A DNA stretch of 26,051 nt, from positions 4,377,325-4,403,375 of the forward strand of contig BFEA01000028.1 in assembly GCA_003427395.1 (NCBI GenBank), written 5' to 3'. The notes beneath the pieces are model-generated. The model did no database searches. It worked only from the letters and a program-made list of their open reading frames with translations, and was not told the DNA's origin. Origin of the DNA: Chara braunii. Taxonomy: Eukaryota; Streptophyta; Charophyceae; Charales; Characeae. The translations under genes were made by a program, and so were the position numbers. The first letter of the stretch is position 1. Every line of letters begins with the position of its first letter. This document shows positions 1 to 9,884 of the stretch, in pieces.

Positions 1-75
<75 letters not shown>
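1..75. repeat. (CT)n microsatellite
   Basis: The window opens inside an uninterrupted CT dinucleotide run of about 75 bases, so the true left end is outside the window. A second, shorter CT run lies at about 119-140. Confidence 0.98.
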
Positions 76-78
<3 letters not shown>

Positions 79-139
79 TGCGCACACGCGTGCCCCTGAA
101 TAGTGCACCCCCCGCCCCTCCTCTCTCTCTCTCTCTCTC

Positions 140-190
140 TAACACAGACACCCACACCCACACAAACACACACATACACACACACAGACA
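140..190. repeat. CA-rich low-complexity tract
   Basis: The CT run at 119-140 passes into an imperfect (CA)n tract with cacaca and acacaga variants. Short ORFs across 78-324 on both strands are translations of these simple repeats and are not genes. Confidence 0.9.
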
Positions 191-519
191 CGCATACAGG
201 AATCGACAGGAAGGAAGTGCGAGTAGGAGGGAGGGACTACAAAAGGTGAGAAAAGCAAGGAAAGTAGGGAAATGGATAAACTGAGAGTATTCATTGCCGA
301 ATAAATCAATCCAGCATCCCTCACGCTGTACCATTCTTCACCCTCAACACCTGAAGATACAATCCCCCAAGGACCAGCGAAACAGTGATGGGTTCTATAG
401 AACTTTACAAATCAGTCCATCGGACTAAAAGCGTACTGCGCGCACGCAACGTCTAAATAAAATCATTGGAAGGGTGGAGTGGAAACAATGGGGTACAGCG
501 GGTGTAAAAATATTTTTCA
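191..519. other. Intergenic stretch, nothing recognised
   Basis: Mixed-composition unique sequence between two low-complexity tracts. I see no convincing ORF, RNA gene or repeat here. Confidence 0.5.
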
Positions 520-900
520 AGGTTTTTTTTTTTTTTTTCTTGTTTGTTCTTTTCTTCTTTTCTTCTTTCTTTTCTCATTTTCTCTTTTCTTTGGTTCTTT
601 TTGTCCTTTTTCTCCTTGTTCCCTTGCTAACACCATTCCAGAAGAGGTAGCATGAGATAGCAGCAAAGGGAAACAACGCTTGATTGATGTAGGATGCAAA
701 ATCATTGATTTTTCCACGACGAATAATGTGGTCCTTTTTTCTTTTCTTTTTTCTTTGTGTTGATTTTTTCCCATAGGTCTTCTTGTCTCTTCTTCCCTTT
801 CCTGCTTCCTTCTTCTTCTTTTTTCTTTTTTCTTTTTTTTTTCCCTTTTTCTTCTTTTCTCTTTTTTCTTCTTTTTTTCTCTTTTTTCTTTGTTCCTTCC
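520..900. repeat. Pyrimidine-rich low-complexity tract
   Basis: Long runs of T broken by single C or G bases. The tract is interrupted by ordinary sequence at about 630-735. The minus-strand ORFs over it encode only Lys/Arg/Glu-rich strings, as expected of a purine-rich strand, and are rejected as genes. Such a strand asymmetry may form triplex or act as a nucleosome-poor region, but nothing here proves that. Confidence 0.85.
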
Positions 901-1140
901 ACTGTTTTTCATCTGAAACAGCGCCAGACCGGATAGGCATAAGCTAGTAGTGGAAGCATAGGGACTATTTTAGGGGAGGTGTGGCCCGTTGCCTCCCATC
1001 GTTTTCAGTACGCATGCGCACTGATTGGGCCAAGGGACGTACGACCTATTCAGTGACAGCAGGTCCAGCAGGATATCACTCAGCGGTTGTGGTGACAGTT
1101 TCGAGGACGTCGGTACTCGCACGCTGCGACAGCAGAAGCC

Positions 1141-1200
1141 ATGGACTACGAAGTGGATCCAGCTATGGTGGACCAGCTGATCAACAACCGCGAGGATGTG
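1141..1200 (+). CDS. Possible first coding exon, unrecognised protein
   Basis: An ATG in a good initiation context (agccATGG) opens exactly 20 codons, read as MDYEVDPAMVDQLINNREDV. They are followed at 1201 by GTATAA, a plausible intron donor that would otherwise give a stop two codons later. The residues are acidic and mixed, like an ordinary protein N-terminus and unlike the low-complexity ORFs around it. A plausible acceptor lies at 1328-1330, preceded by a branch-like ttctgac and a pyrimidine stretch. Joining to it in phase 0 adds only eight codons before a TGA, so the true next exon may be elsewhere. I do not recognise the protein. It could also be a chance short ORF. Confidence 0.35.
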
Positions 1201-1985
1201 GTATAATTTCCTGCTTCTCGTACTCGTGGGCGTCCCCTTGCCTTTTTCGCCTTTGCTCCCCCCCCCCCCCCTTTTTTAACCACGCGTTGCGATCTGCAAA
1301 CGAAGCTGTGTTTTCTGACATTCCCCGCAGGCTAATGATCGTATGCATGCGCTTTGAAATTCGCTTTTGCTTACCTTTGCTTTAGAACTCTACGTTCCAA
1401 GCTGTGGCACCGGGAGTTATGCTTACCCTCATAGCTGCCCCCTGTGAATTGCTACGTTGGGTTCTTGCGAAGTTGCTTGCTCTGCTGGCCATGGCGCTGC
1501 AGAAACTTAAGAAGAGATGGAGGGCAGGGGAGTGTTAGTTGTCGAAGTCTCTGCTTTCGTTCTCCTAGCGTTCATTGCTTTGCTTGCATTCCTCTCACTC
1601 TTAGCCTTTCTACACCATCTGCAAACCATGCCACCTCCTCCACCGCTTCCACTACCTAAGCGTTTGTGACTAATCAGATGATTACCCTCTGATGAAGCCG
1701 TGCATTTGTGGCTACCGGCAGAAAAGCGCTTCAGGGATCGCCACTACCCTCCCTGCTTGGGTTGTCCGGGCCTATTCCCATATTACGTGGAATCGCCTCT
1801 GGGGATGCAACTACGATTTTTTTTCCTCCCTCCATGCTTCTTGCTTTTCCCGCATGTTGTCCCATTGGTTGAACTTGGAATTCCTTTGGCTCCACGACCA
1901 TGAAAGAGGTTTTTTTTCCACGATTGTTAAGATCTTCCATGTGTGGATTTTTTTGTCTTATCGACTATGCATGCGTTTGTTCCCT

Positions 1986-1989
<4 letters not shown>
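1201..1989 (+). other. Putative intronic or intergenic sequence
   Basis: If the exon at 1141-1200 is real, this is intron. Possible acceptors are the cag at 1328-1330 and another ctgcag near 1497-1502. It contains a C-run followed by T-run near 1260-1277. No ORF here has convincing protein composition; the longer plus-strand ORFs are Phe/Leu/Ser-rich readings of T-rich sequence. Confidence 0.35.
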
Positions 1990-2017
<28 letters not shown>

Positions 2018-2403
2018 CCTTTTTTTGTTTGTATGGTTAATTTTTTACCTAGGAATTTTGTGGATCTATTGCTCGTACCTTGATCTTACAAACGGTTTCT
2101 GCATAGAGCAAATGTTTGAAAACAAACACGATATCCTTCCCTACCACTGTTTGTAACCTTGCTTCGATCCAAGATTATGTTCTGCGATAAGACGCNTTTT
2201 TTTTTTTTTTTTTTTTTTTTTTTTTCCTTTTGTTGTTCGTATGGTTAATTTTTTACCTAGGAATTGGTTCGATCTATTGCTCATACCTTGATCTTACAAA
2301 CAGTTGCAGCATAGAGCAAATGTTTGAAAACAAACACGATATCCTTCCCTACCACTGTTTGTAACCTTGCTTCGATCCAAGATTATGTTCTGCGATAAGA
2401 CGC
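1990..2403. repeat. Tandem ~205-bp duplication split by an N
   Basis: Two copies run from a poly-T tract through a shared sequence ending gataagacgc: about 1990-2195 and 2197-2403. They differ at scattered positions, for example near 2060-2070 against 2265-2275, and around 2095-2105 against 2300-2310. The single N at 2196 lies exactly at the junction, directly before a second poly-T run. This is what two overlapping contig ends, broken at a homopolymer and joined without merging, would look like. A genuine tandem duplication is also possible. Confidence 0.85.
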
Positions 2404-2719
2404 TCTGACTTACCATTTCATGGGAAGCAGGATTGTAATGATATATGCTACGCTTGAATTTATGTGAATGATTTTTGGAGTTGTTTCGAGAAGTTGCAGC
2501 CTGTGGCACAAAGCCATGAGGTTCAAGGCTGCTACTCTTCGTAACCTCCTTTCTATACTTATCAAATACGCATTAAAAACCTATCGCAAGTAATGTAAAT
2601 CCTTTTCTTTTTACCTTCTACCGTTTTTTTTTATTTTTTTTTATGTTATACGCGTTGACCTTTTCTATACATAAGAAGCGTTCTAAATCCTTATAGTGCT
2701 TTTGAAGACGAACGAATCT
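2404..2719. other. AT-rich intergenic stretch, nothing recognised
   Basis: Unique-looking AT-rich sequence after the duplication. It contains a possible acceptor-like gggaagcag near 2423-2430 but no coding sequence that I can support. Confidence 0.4.
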
Positions 2720-3480
2720 CTGTTTGATCCATGCTCACCTTTTTCGGACGGCATGCATGGATTCTTTAGGATTTGTATCCCACACTAATATCTTCCTTTT
2801 TCTTTGTAAATTATATCCGCAACATATTAAAATCCACTATTATTTCTGATGATGAACCAATTGCTGCTTCAGACCTAGTTACGCAGTGATTATCTCACTT
2901 AATCATCTTGAACGCACTGCATAACGAAGATTCTTCATAATATGTTTCCCGCGATTAATATCTTATTCACGTAGATTCTGGTAAAGTTAGTATTAAACCT
3001 ACAAGCTCTCCGATGACGAACCAATAGCCAAGTATTGTTTGGAACATGAGTCAAACTTCATTACGCAAATAATTATCTCACTCGGTCATCCTTAGTCGAA
3101 TGGCATACATGGAACCCTTAGGGTTTGTATCCCTTTCTTTGGTCTTCATTATCGAGGTTTTGCGGATGTTCATATTAAATCTAGTACACAAATTCCTTAC
3201 TTATGCCCGGATCTGTAAGTAAGCATATGGCAGGATTAATTATATAATTAGGTTTTTTTTTTTTTTTTTTCCCCATTGTGTACAGCTACCTTAACATATT
3301 AATTCCACAAGTATTCGGGTTGTCATAGATCCACGAAAGTGAGGGATACTTCGAATCTACTAAAAAAACTCACTTCTGAAGGCGGAAAGGGATCTCTACA
3401 GTTTGTATTCTCCCTTGTTTTTTTAAATTCGGACTAGCACCCAAACGAATAAAATACGACGCTTAGTCCCGATATTTTCT
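2720..3480. repeat. Diverged satellite-like tandem repeats
   Basis: The same succession of words returns several times: ctcac, then gcat(g/a)catgga, then tttgtatccc, then taatatctt, then atattaaa, then gatga(t/c)gaaccaat. The tttgtatccc anchor falls near 2772, 2941 (as tatgtttccc), 3124 and 3402 (as tttgtattctccc), giving spacings of roughly 170, 183 and 278 bp. The copies are strongly diverged and of unequal length, so this is an old array or a set of repeated insertions. Confidence 0.55.
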
Positions 3481-3787
3481 ATAGCAACTTTTATGGATAG
3501 TTGAAATCATACTAATGCAATGACCCTTATATTATTTTTTTCGTCCAATTATTCCCTAAATAATATATTAGCATATATCTCTACATGTTTTTACAATAGG
3601 AAAAAAATGTCTCGTTGTCGAAAAACTGCGTACATATTGCTTGTAAGGCGGCCTCGTGAATTCCCTAAGGCTCCGGACCCCTGAATCTGATTGTAATGGC
3701 GTGGCTAAATCCTGTGTCCGCCTAATAAGCTTTATGGGGGCTGCGCCGAAGCATTATTTTGGGGCTTGATCATGATATGAGTCCCGT
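3481..3787. other. AT-rich flank next to the LTR element
   Basis: No gene seen. Composition shifts from AT-rich to GC-richer at about 3645. The five bases just outside the LTR, cccgt at 3783-3787, are the expected left half of the target-site duplication. The matching half lies beyond the right edge of the window. Confidence 0.5.
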
Positions 3788-4513
3788 TGTCGAGCGCATC
3801 GGTCCGGCACCGCGCGTGGCAGCGCGGGACCCTCTCGGCCGCGTCACGCAGGAGTTGGACCAACCTCAACACTGACACGCAAATGGAGCTTCCTTAAGCC
3901 GCTCCGACCGAGTGCGCCAGCCATACCTCTCGCGAGCCCCTACGACAGGATAGGGCCTGCACAAGGCACGACCTACCTCCACCTTACGGGAGCTGTCACC
4001 TCCCATTGGTGGGCGTATCCCTACCGAGCTACCAATCCACAATACGAAAGTTAATCAGTTGCAACCGCAGAGGTGGACCTGCCGAGGGCGTTTCTCATTC
4101 GCTGTAGCATAGGGGGTACGCGCGGTAATACGCCTATCGGACCTGCACGCGAACCGACATCTTGGGGGGCTGAGGTCCCAAGCGCGACTCGTCGTCGGTC
4201 GACTAGGACGCATCCCACACGCCACGCGCACACCACACTACGAACACGAAAATAAGACGCACGCACACACGCACTTACAACGCGACGCACCACAAACAAT
4301 GCGACCACACTCCTAGCCCCTCGGTAGCCAACCCATAACTTTCCGATGTGGAAATCGGATAAGCGTTGCGCGCGAGACTTTAGTATAAAACCGCGCGGAC
4401 GCAGGGCTAACTCATATCGACTCGCAATGCAAGTGTACGCACGCAGTCACGATGATGGCGTACTATGTAGTACCCATACTCACACAATCCTCGTTAATCT
4501 CGAGGGCCCTATT

Positions 4514-4530
4514 TGACACTCAAGTGTCGG
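4514..4530. repeat. Short inverted repeat in LTR
   Basis: Reads ttgacactcaagtgtcg, with arms gacact and agtgtc. The same hairpin is kept in the right LTR near 24130-24147. It lies in the R/U5 side of the LTR and has no assigned role. Confidence 0.5.
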
Positions 4531-5051
4531 TTGACACGTGCCTTGAGGGTTAATCTCTCGACGCTGGACAACCGCCACGCGCGGTTGAAGACCACACACC
4601 CTCTTCTGCACCCTTGTGCAGAGCTGGTGGTACACAGGTCCAAAGCCTGTAGTGGTAGTCGTCTCTCGCGGCCCTAGGGGTGAGTCCTCCCCGGGCCTGG
4701 GTGAAAGTCAAAGGGTTTGACTTTGACGGTTGCCACGGGCTACAACGTCAAACCATAGAAATCTCTAAAAAGCAAACAAAACACGCACGGACCCAAGAGG
4801 AGGGAATAAGACAAAAGTCCCATGGCTTTGGAAAGACTCGTGGCCTTGGAGCCCCTTCCCCTTTATGGGTGGTGCCGGCGGCCTACAATAATCCCGAGCG
4901 TTGCGCCTCCGCGCGAGCCCGGCAGTCCCATAACTTTTTGACGCTGGGCGGCGAAACGTCGCGGGCGAGATTCTAACATAAAGCTGCGTGGCCGCAGGCC
5001 AATTCTATGCCAACCACCAATGCCAGTCATACGTGGCAATCGCGGCTCCGG

Positions 5052-5125
5052 CCTCACGATATTGAATGGCTGAAGGAACATATCGCGAGGGGTCACCCTC
5101 ACGATATTGAACGGCTGAAGGACAC
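5052..5125. repeat. 45-bp duplication with hairpin, left LTR
   Basis: The word cctcacgatattgaa occurs at 5052 and again at 5097, a 45-bp step, each time followed by ggctgaagga. The first copy pairs with atatcgcgagg downstream to form an 11-bp stem with one G-T mismatch and a loop of about 17 bases. The right LTR carries the same structure at 24669-24707 with a perfect stem. Confidence 0.7.
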
Positions 5126-6107
5126 GCCGTTCGGCCCCTCGACATTTCCGCCTTCAAGGTGGGGTGTCCCGCCGGCCAAAGTAAATAGGCTCTATGTGAG
5201 GGGGAGCCCCTCCCGTGCAGAGTCTAGGGCTTGGGGTGTCCTGGACAAGGACCTTGGATCCCGGCCCAGGACCAACGTCCGACTAAGAAAGCCTTAAGAC
5301 GCAAATGGGCAGGCGCGAGGGCTTCTCCTACCCCTCGGCCTCAATCTTTAAACGGGTTTTAACATGGCCTCCTAGGCCTCTCGAACACTCATCGTAAGTA
5401 CACCCACGCATACATGCAAAGGGAGATAGAGTTGTGACGATCACTTCTCACAGGCACTGTGGACTCCTCACAACCATGTGTATGTATATGGGGTCGCAGG
5501 CAGTCCAAATCCAAAATCTGAGTCACAGGACATACCTGCAATCACATCAAAATCGAACGATAAAACACGCACTACACGGAGTCAACCCCAACCATTTTCT
5601 ATGCTCATACCCCTTCGCTTTAGCCATGCAAGCCCCAATCGCCTTTCCAACCAACCTCAATTAAATACTCAGTACCTTTGTTAAATGACCATTTAATAAA
5701 AGTCCGGGTGAAACCCTTAACAAACAGTGAAACCACCAGGGCTAAAGCCTTAAAGGTTGAGTATGGAGAGTGAGTTGGAATTGAGTCGAGGACCGACGAA
5801 TCGGCAACCGACCTGTTATCAATGATAATTGAACGTGACCCTCAAGGGATCAAGTTTAATCTAGTCCTGATCTTGGATCAGACACTCCAAAGAACCTGTA
5901 ACACAAGATAGGTCAAATGCCCAAGCTAAATCATCAACATATGGGGGATAAACCTCCATAGCACATTCTCACCCAAAGTTTTCTACCAACTAAGTCCAAG
6001 TTTGTCTCTAAGCCAATGCCCAAGCAAAGGTAGACTACGGCATAATCTCGCCTATTTAGGGTGGATTGCCAGAATCGCCACCTTCCAAATATAACCTAAT
6101 TCCTCTA

Positions 6108-6431
6108 ATTCATGAAAATTTCGGCAGCGCTTCCCGTAGGAAAAGTGCCTTTTTCAAATTTATACAGGCTCAAATATCAAAAGCCAGGGTAATCTATGAC
6201 TCTTGAAAGTCAAATTTTGCCTAACTCTATGAATTAATAGAAATTTGGGCAGCACTACCTTTGGAATTGGGGATTTCCCAGATTTATACCAAGTCGAATT
6301 TGAACTCCGCCCCTAACCTTGAGTTCAACTTAGACAAAATCTGACTAACTCCTTAGTCTTTGCAGGAATTTCGGCAACACTCCCCCTAGAAAAGTGCTCT
6401 CCCAAAATTTATGCAAGGCTAAGTTTGAAAC
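6108..6431 (-). repeat. 125-bp tandem repeats in U3 side of LTR
   Basis: Three diverged units share the pattern aaatttcggcagc, then a purine stretch, then aatttata(c/t)(c/g)caagct. The ggca(g/a) anchor is at 6123, 6248 and 6373, exactly 125 bp apart each time. On the coding strand, the first two units each contain a TATAAAT word (6158-6164 and 6282-6288). The third has the weaker CATAAATT. Repeated units in U3 commonly carry enhancer or promoter elements, so this is a reasonable place for the element's promoter. The same repeats are present at the right end of the window. Confidence 0.7.
6282..6288 (-). promoter_or_regulatory. TATA-like box, left LTR
   Basis: TATAAAT on the coding strand inside the second 125-bp unit, conserved in the right LTR at 25902-25908. 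A similar word is at 6158-6164. Which of these, if any, sets the transcription start cannot be told from sequence. Confidence 0.35.
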
Positions 6432-6516
6432 CTGAGACTAACTTTGACTTCCCAAAGCCCAATTTTGTATAACAGAAACAGAACCCCCCCCCAAATAAAC
6501 ATGGCAACCCAGGGAA

Positions 6517-6770
6517 CCTAAACTTACAGAGCGCCCTGGGGTCCTGAAAATCATTCACACTCAAACCCTTACAAGTCAGAGCAGTCAGGGCACCTAAACT
6601 TATAAAGCGTCCCGACCCTCCAAGCAATTCACAGCACGAGGTCTCCCCAAACTTATGGGGGCATCCCAGCCTCCAGAGCTTCGGGCTACCTAAACTTATA
6701 AAGCGGCTTGAGGCTCCATACAAACCAAAAATAAACAAAAGCGCCGAGCTTCCCCAAACTTATGGGGACC
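6517..6770. repeat. Dispersed aaactta motif repeats with small hairpins
   Basis: A motif cc(t/c)aaacttat recurs at about 6517, 6593, 6646, 6689 and 6753. Two forms alternate: cctaaacttataaagcg and ccccaaacttatgggg. The second is a CCCC/GGGG hairpin with an 8-base loop. Spacing is irregular (about 43-76 bp). It lies inside the LTR if the LTR reaches 7432, or just inside the element if the LTR ends near 6480. Confidence 0.6.
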
Positions 6771-7432
6771 TCCCAGCCCTAACGACCCAATCAGATTGCA
6801 TACAATACAGCCTTCCTCCCAACCTTCCCCCAGATGCAACCTCTTTTGTTCACAATCTGCTTTCAGGCAACCAAACAAAGTCTGAAACTGAATTCACACA
6901 CACATTTCTTTATTTCAGTCTGATTTCTGTCATGACAGTCAAACTCAACCCAAGTACAGGATTCACACCATACGCTCAGCCAAACCATAGAAGGATGTAC
7001 AACTAGGGGTTATAGTTGGTTTTATAGAAGGAGTCAGGGAATTACCACTCAGTTCCCTGCCTCCAGGACTCCTCCTGAGTCCCGGGAGAGCTCCCGCAAT
7101 CGGTGGGGCAACCTCCCACAAGGCCTTGGCGCGGACCAAGGGCCACAAGCCCGTCAGCCGCCTTCCTCTCAGGATCACCAGACGAGACTTAGATTCAGAG
7201 AGGTAGGAAGAGATAGTTTTTAGACTCGCAGATACAAAAGGGGTACACTCAGACTCCCAAGAGAGGGCCTCGTTGTCTTCAGCGCCTGAGGGCCCCGCAA
7301 TGGCAGCCAAAAATCGCAGCAGCCTTGGTCAACCAGCAGTCCAACTGCCGAAACCGGTTCCTCTGACAAGATCCCTCGGTCGTAGCAATAGCCCCCCCTT
7401 CGTCACCACTACTCCACTATGCTGAAGTCGCA

Positions 7433-7448
7433 GCCCCCCCCCCCCTCT
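7433..7448 (-). promoter_or_regulatory. Candidate polypurine tract
   Basis: On the coding strand this reads AGA followed by twelve G and one C, directly before TG. That is the expected form of a plus-strand primer next to the 5' TG of the 3' LTR. Competing purine runs lie at 7391-7400 and 6481-6492, so the call depends on the full LTR length, which is outside the window. Confidence 0.5.
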
Positions 7449-9356
7449 GATTAAATGTGCAAACTACCACATGCAACAATAAAGGCATGGTTAAACACGG
7501 CGATCGTAGCACCATTGTCAACAGCGGTAGCACAGCGAACCACAACAAGGCTCAGCTGCAGCGGCCCCTTCAATGGACCGCCCTCTCAGCAATAGCCCAC
7601 CCTTGGAGAACAGTCCCAATCTATCACAGCGATTGCAGCTCCAGGTATGGATCTACCTCCCACTTCCTACTGCGATTATTAGGCTTCGTTGGTTCGCCTG
7701 GGTACACCACAAGCGTGCATAAGAAGGACTCAGTAATTGTGGTGTGTTAGCAGCTGCAGGCCAATTATAGAGGATCAGTCGTAATTATGGCCACGCAGGC
7801 AGCCAACGCGCAGCGGCGGTTGCACTGTCGTGGGCGCAGTGCGTGGTGATCCCTGCAATCCTCCACTCTGGCAACGTAAATCACATCGGTCGTGGCCTTC
7901 GTCACATCGACTTGAATGGCAGGCCCCCGAATTGAAACAGCAACAGTACACCCAGCTGCAGCCTCTCCTGTACCAACTACAGCCTGGCTGGTACCACTAT
8001 CACATGTGCCCAAAGTCCTTCCTTGTTTTCACTTACCTACGCACGCCCGTTTTCACTGTGTAAGGTAGTACGTTCCCTCCACTGCATTAGCATTTAGCCT
8101 GGTGCAGTAGTTTACCCTTTCGGTCCGTCCCGCCTTGCCAGTTCCGCTGTAGTAAACGCTCGCTGCCCCCTCTTTCTTCCCCTCGCTCACGCCCACTGTT
8201 GCCCTAGGTTCATGAATGCACCTGTCCATCGACTGTGCCAGGTTCATTCACAGTCCCGGAAACAAGGACCACGAGCGGGAAGGGAGTCGTTGAGAAGGCC
8301 GAAATCGGGGCGACCACCAATCAGCAGGAAGGAAACCGCTATCCCAACGGGCAACGACCGATAAGGAATATCGATTGCAAATCGGGCTAATTATATCCGC
8401 AAGATGAGAATGAATCTCCCACAATAATGCGGGAGGATAAATCACGTTCTACTATTCGCCGAAGAAATAGGGAGGGGTTGCTTTCCTCCTCGGGATAGGC
8501 AACACATCGATCAGTCAGGTAAGTGCCTCTAACTTCGCGGCTAACGCCACATCTCCTCCGCCACCGGGATGAGTAAGGTCAAATAAGTCGTCTGTTAGAT
8601 CACGGCGAGATACATTGTTAGTCTCAAAACTCTTTCCTCCTCGACCTCAGTGTGGCGTCACAACCCGACCTTCGATTGAACCTGCATCATCCGCTAGTTT
8701 CCACAGGTAAGTCCCCCACTTCCTTGCTCTCAGCGACTGCGCGCCACCCCCACAAAAGAACCAAGCAGGAGAAAGGATATCGGATGGATCCTCCGCTAAA
8801 CCCCGGGAAGATACGTCGCCAGTTCCGTTACTCTCGTCTCGCGCGCAGTCCTCGCTATAGACCCCGATCAACTTGCTATTCAAATGCGAATTCCGATGTT
8901 ACCATCGGGTTCGCCTTATCAAAAACCCCTACGTCAAGCCTTTTTCTCGGCCAGTCTAGACTTACGTCTCGCGTAGCATTCTGCCTTCATTGCGCCTTAC
9001 CTGCCCTTCCATCACTTCTTCGTGCAGCTTCCTCACTACCTATTTCCTTCCACACCGACCTTCGCCCTAGTCTGATCATGCCATCGAGGTCGCCCACGTC
9101 GAAAACCCCCACTTTGACTTTCCTCCTCCCCAAACCTCGTCAAGGATCGCCCATACTAGCCACCACCCCGTCACAATGCCTCTATCTCCACCATCCCCTC
9201 GGTCGCGTTAACGTCAACGCAACTCGCACACAGCAGCTTGATCGCGCCGAGTTCGTTCGTACTAGGAATGAAGCAAAACAGCCGAAAGGAGAAGTGTCCG
9301 CAACTTTATACGTACCATCCGCACTCAGAGGCCATGCTAGTCTTCTCTGTATCGTT

Positions 9357-9884
9357 CCAATTTTAGCGGATATCCCGAAGGACTTTCCACCGCGGCGGGC
9401 GCCCGCGACTTCTCTGAATCCGAACGGCCGCGACGCCGCCTCACCCTTATGCACGAACCCGCCCCACATTGCGGGATATATGTGTGCCCGAATCTTCTCC
9501 GCATCGCCCCAATTTTAGCGGATGTCCCGAAGGACTTGCGTGGCGCGCCACTCCTGAGTGCGGCTATTAGGCCACACAAACCTTCTCCCTTACCCCGTCT
9601 CCCATCCGGGTTCATCCCCGGACCTCCCTTTGTGGCTTCACAGATCCCCTCCGCCTTACCCAGATTCTCTCCGGCGGCCGCGTCACCAAATGGACCGATC
9701 TTACGAAACTCACCTTTTCAACTTTTACCCCTCGTCTCCTCAGAGTTCGTGCGGCCAAGGGCCGCCTTGCCTTTGTACACGAACCTAACCCATGCTCTAG
9801 GGTTTATGCGTGCCAGTCGTGCGAGGGGGTTATACAAAAATCTTTTCTGCACCGTCCCACTTACTATAGAGGTCCCGAAGGACA
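9357..9884 (-). repeat. Three copies of a ~29-bp box in the spacer
   Basis: A 29-bp box (9357-9385 and 9509-9537) differs at one base between copies. A weaker third copy is at 9857-9884. The core on plus is gtcccgaaggac. Flanks also resemble each other: a word like acgaacc followed by tttatgcgtg or gatatatgtg, then atctt(c/t)tc(c/t)gc, precedes the second and third boxes. The boxes fall in different reading frames, so the repetition is at the DNA level. Confidence 0.7.

Larger units (their letters stand above)
3788..7432 (-). repeat. 3' LTR (left copy), inner end tentative
   Basis: Bases 3788-6431 match the right LTR at 23405-26051 almost base for base, with only about 3 bp difference in length. 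The outer end reads TGTCGAGCGC on plus, which gives a canonical terminal CA on the coding strand. The inner end cannot be proved because the right copy is cut off at the equivalent of 6431. I place it at 7432, where CA is followed by a strong pyrimidine block (purine on the coding strand). An alternative is CA at 6479-6480, followed by GAA and a C-run. The LTR has no long ORF with convincing protein character. Confidence 0.8.

Noticed and set aside
517-940. Overlapping minus-strand ORFs of 66-131 codons, extremely Lys/Glu/Arg-rich
   Set aside because: They are translations of a polypurine strand in three frames; no complex composition and no domain.
1692-2156. Plus-strand ORF of 154 codons with a poly-Phe run
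   Set aside because: The Phe run comes from poly-T, and the ORF overlaps the duplicated artefact-like region.
4051-4308. Conserved ORFs in both LTRs (4051-4308 and 23668-24063 minus)
   Set aside because: Their similarity comes from LTR identity; lengths differ, and the composition (Arg/Val/Ala/Ser) shows no protein motif.
4384-4390. TATAAAA on the plus strand of the LTR (also 24001-24007), suggesting an antisense promoter
   Set aside because: Conserved in both LTRs, but no sensible transcript or ORF follows on the plus strand; too short to support alone.
8652-9518. Longest plus-strand ORF in the spacer (288 codons)
   Set aside because: Ser/Pro/Leu/Arg-rich with no motif, overlapped by similarly open frames on the other strand; typical of GC-rich noncoding sequence.
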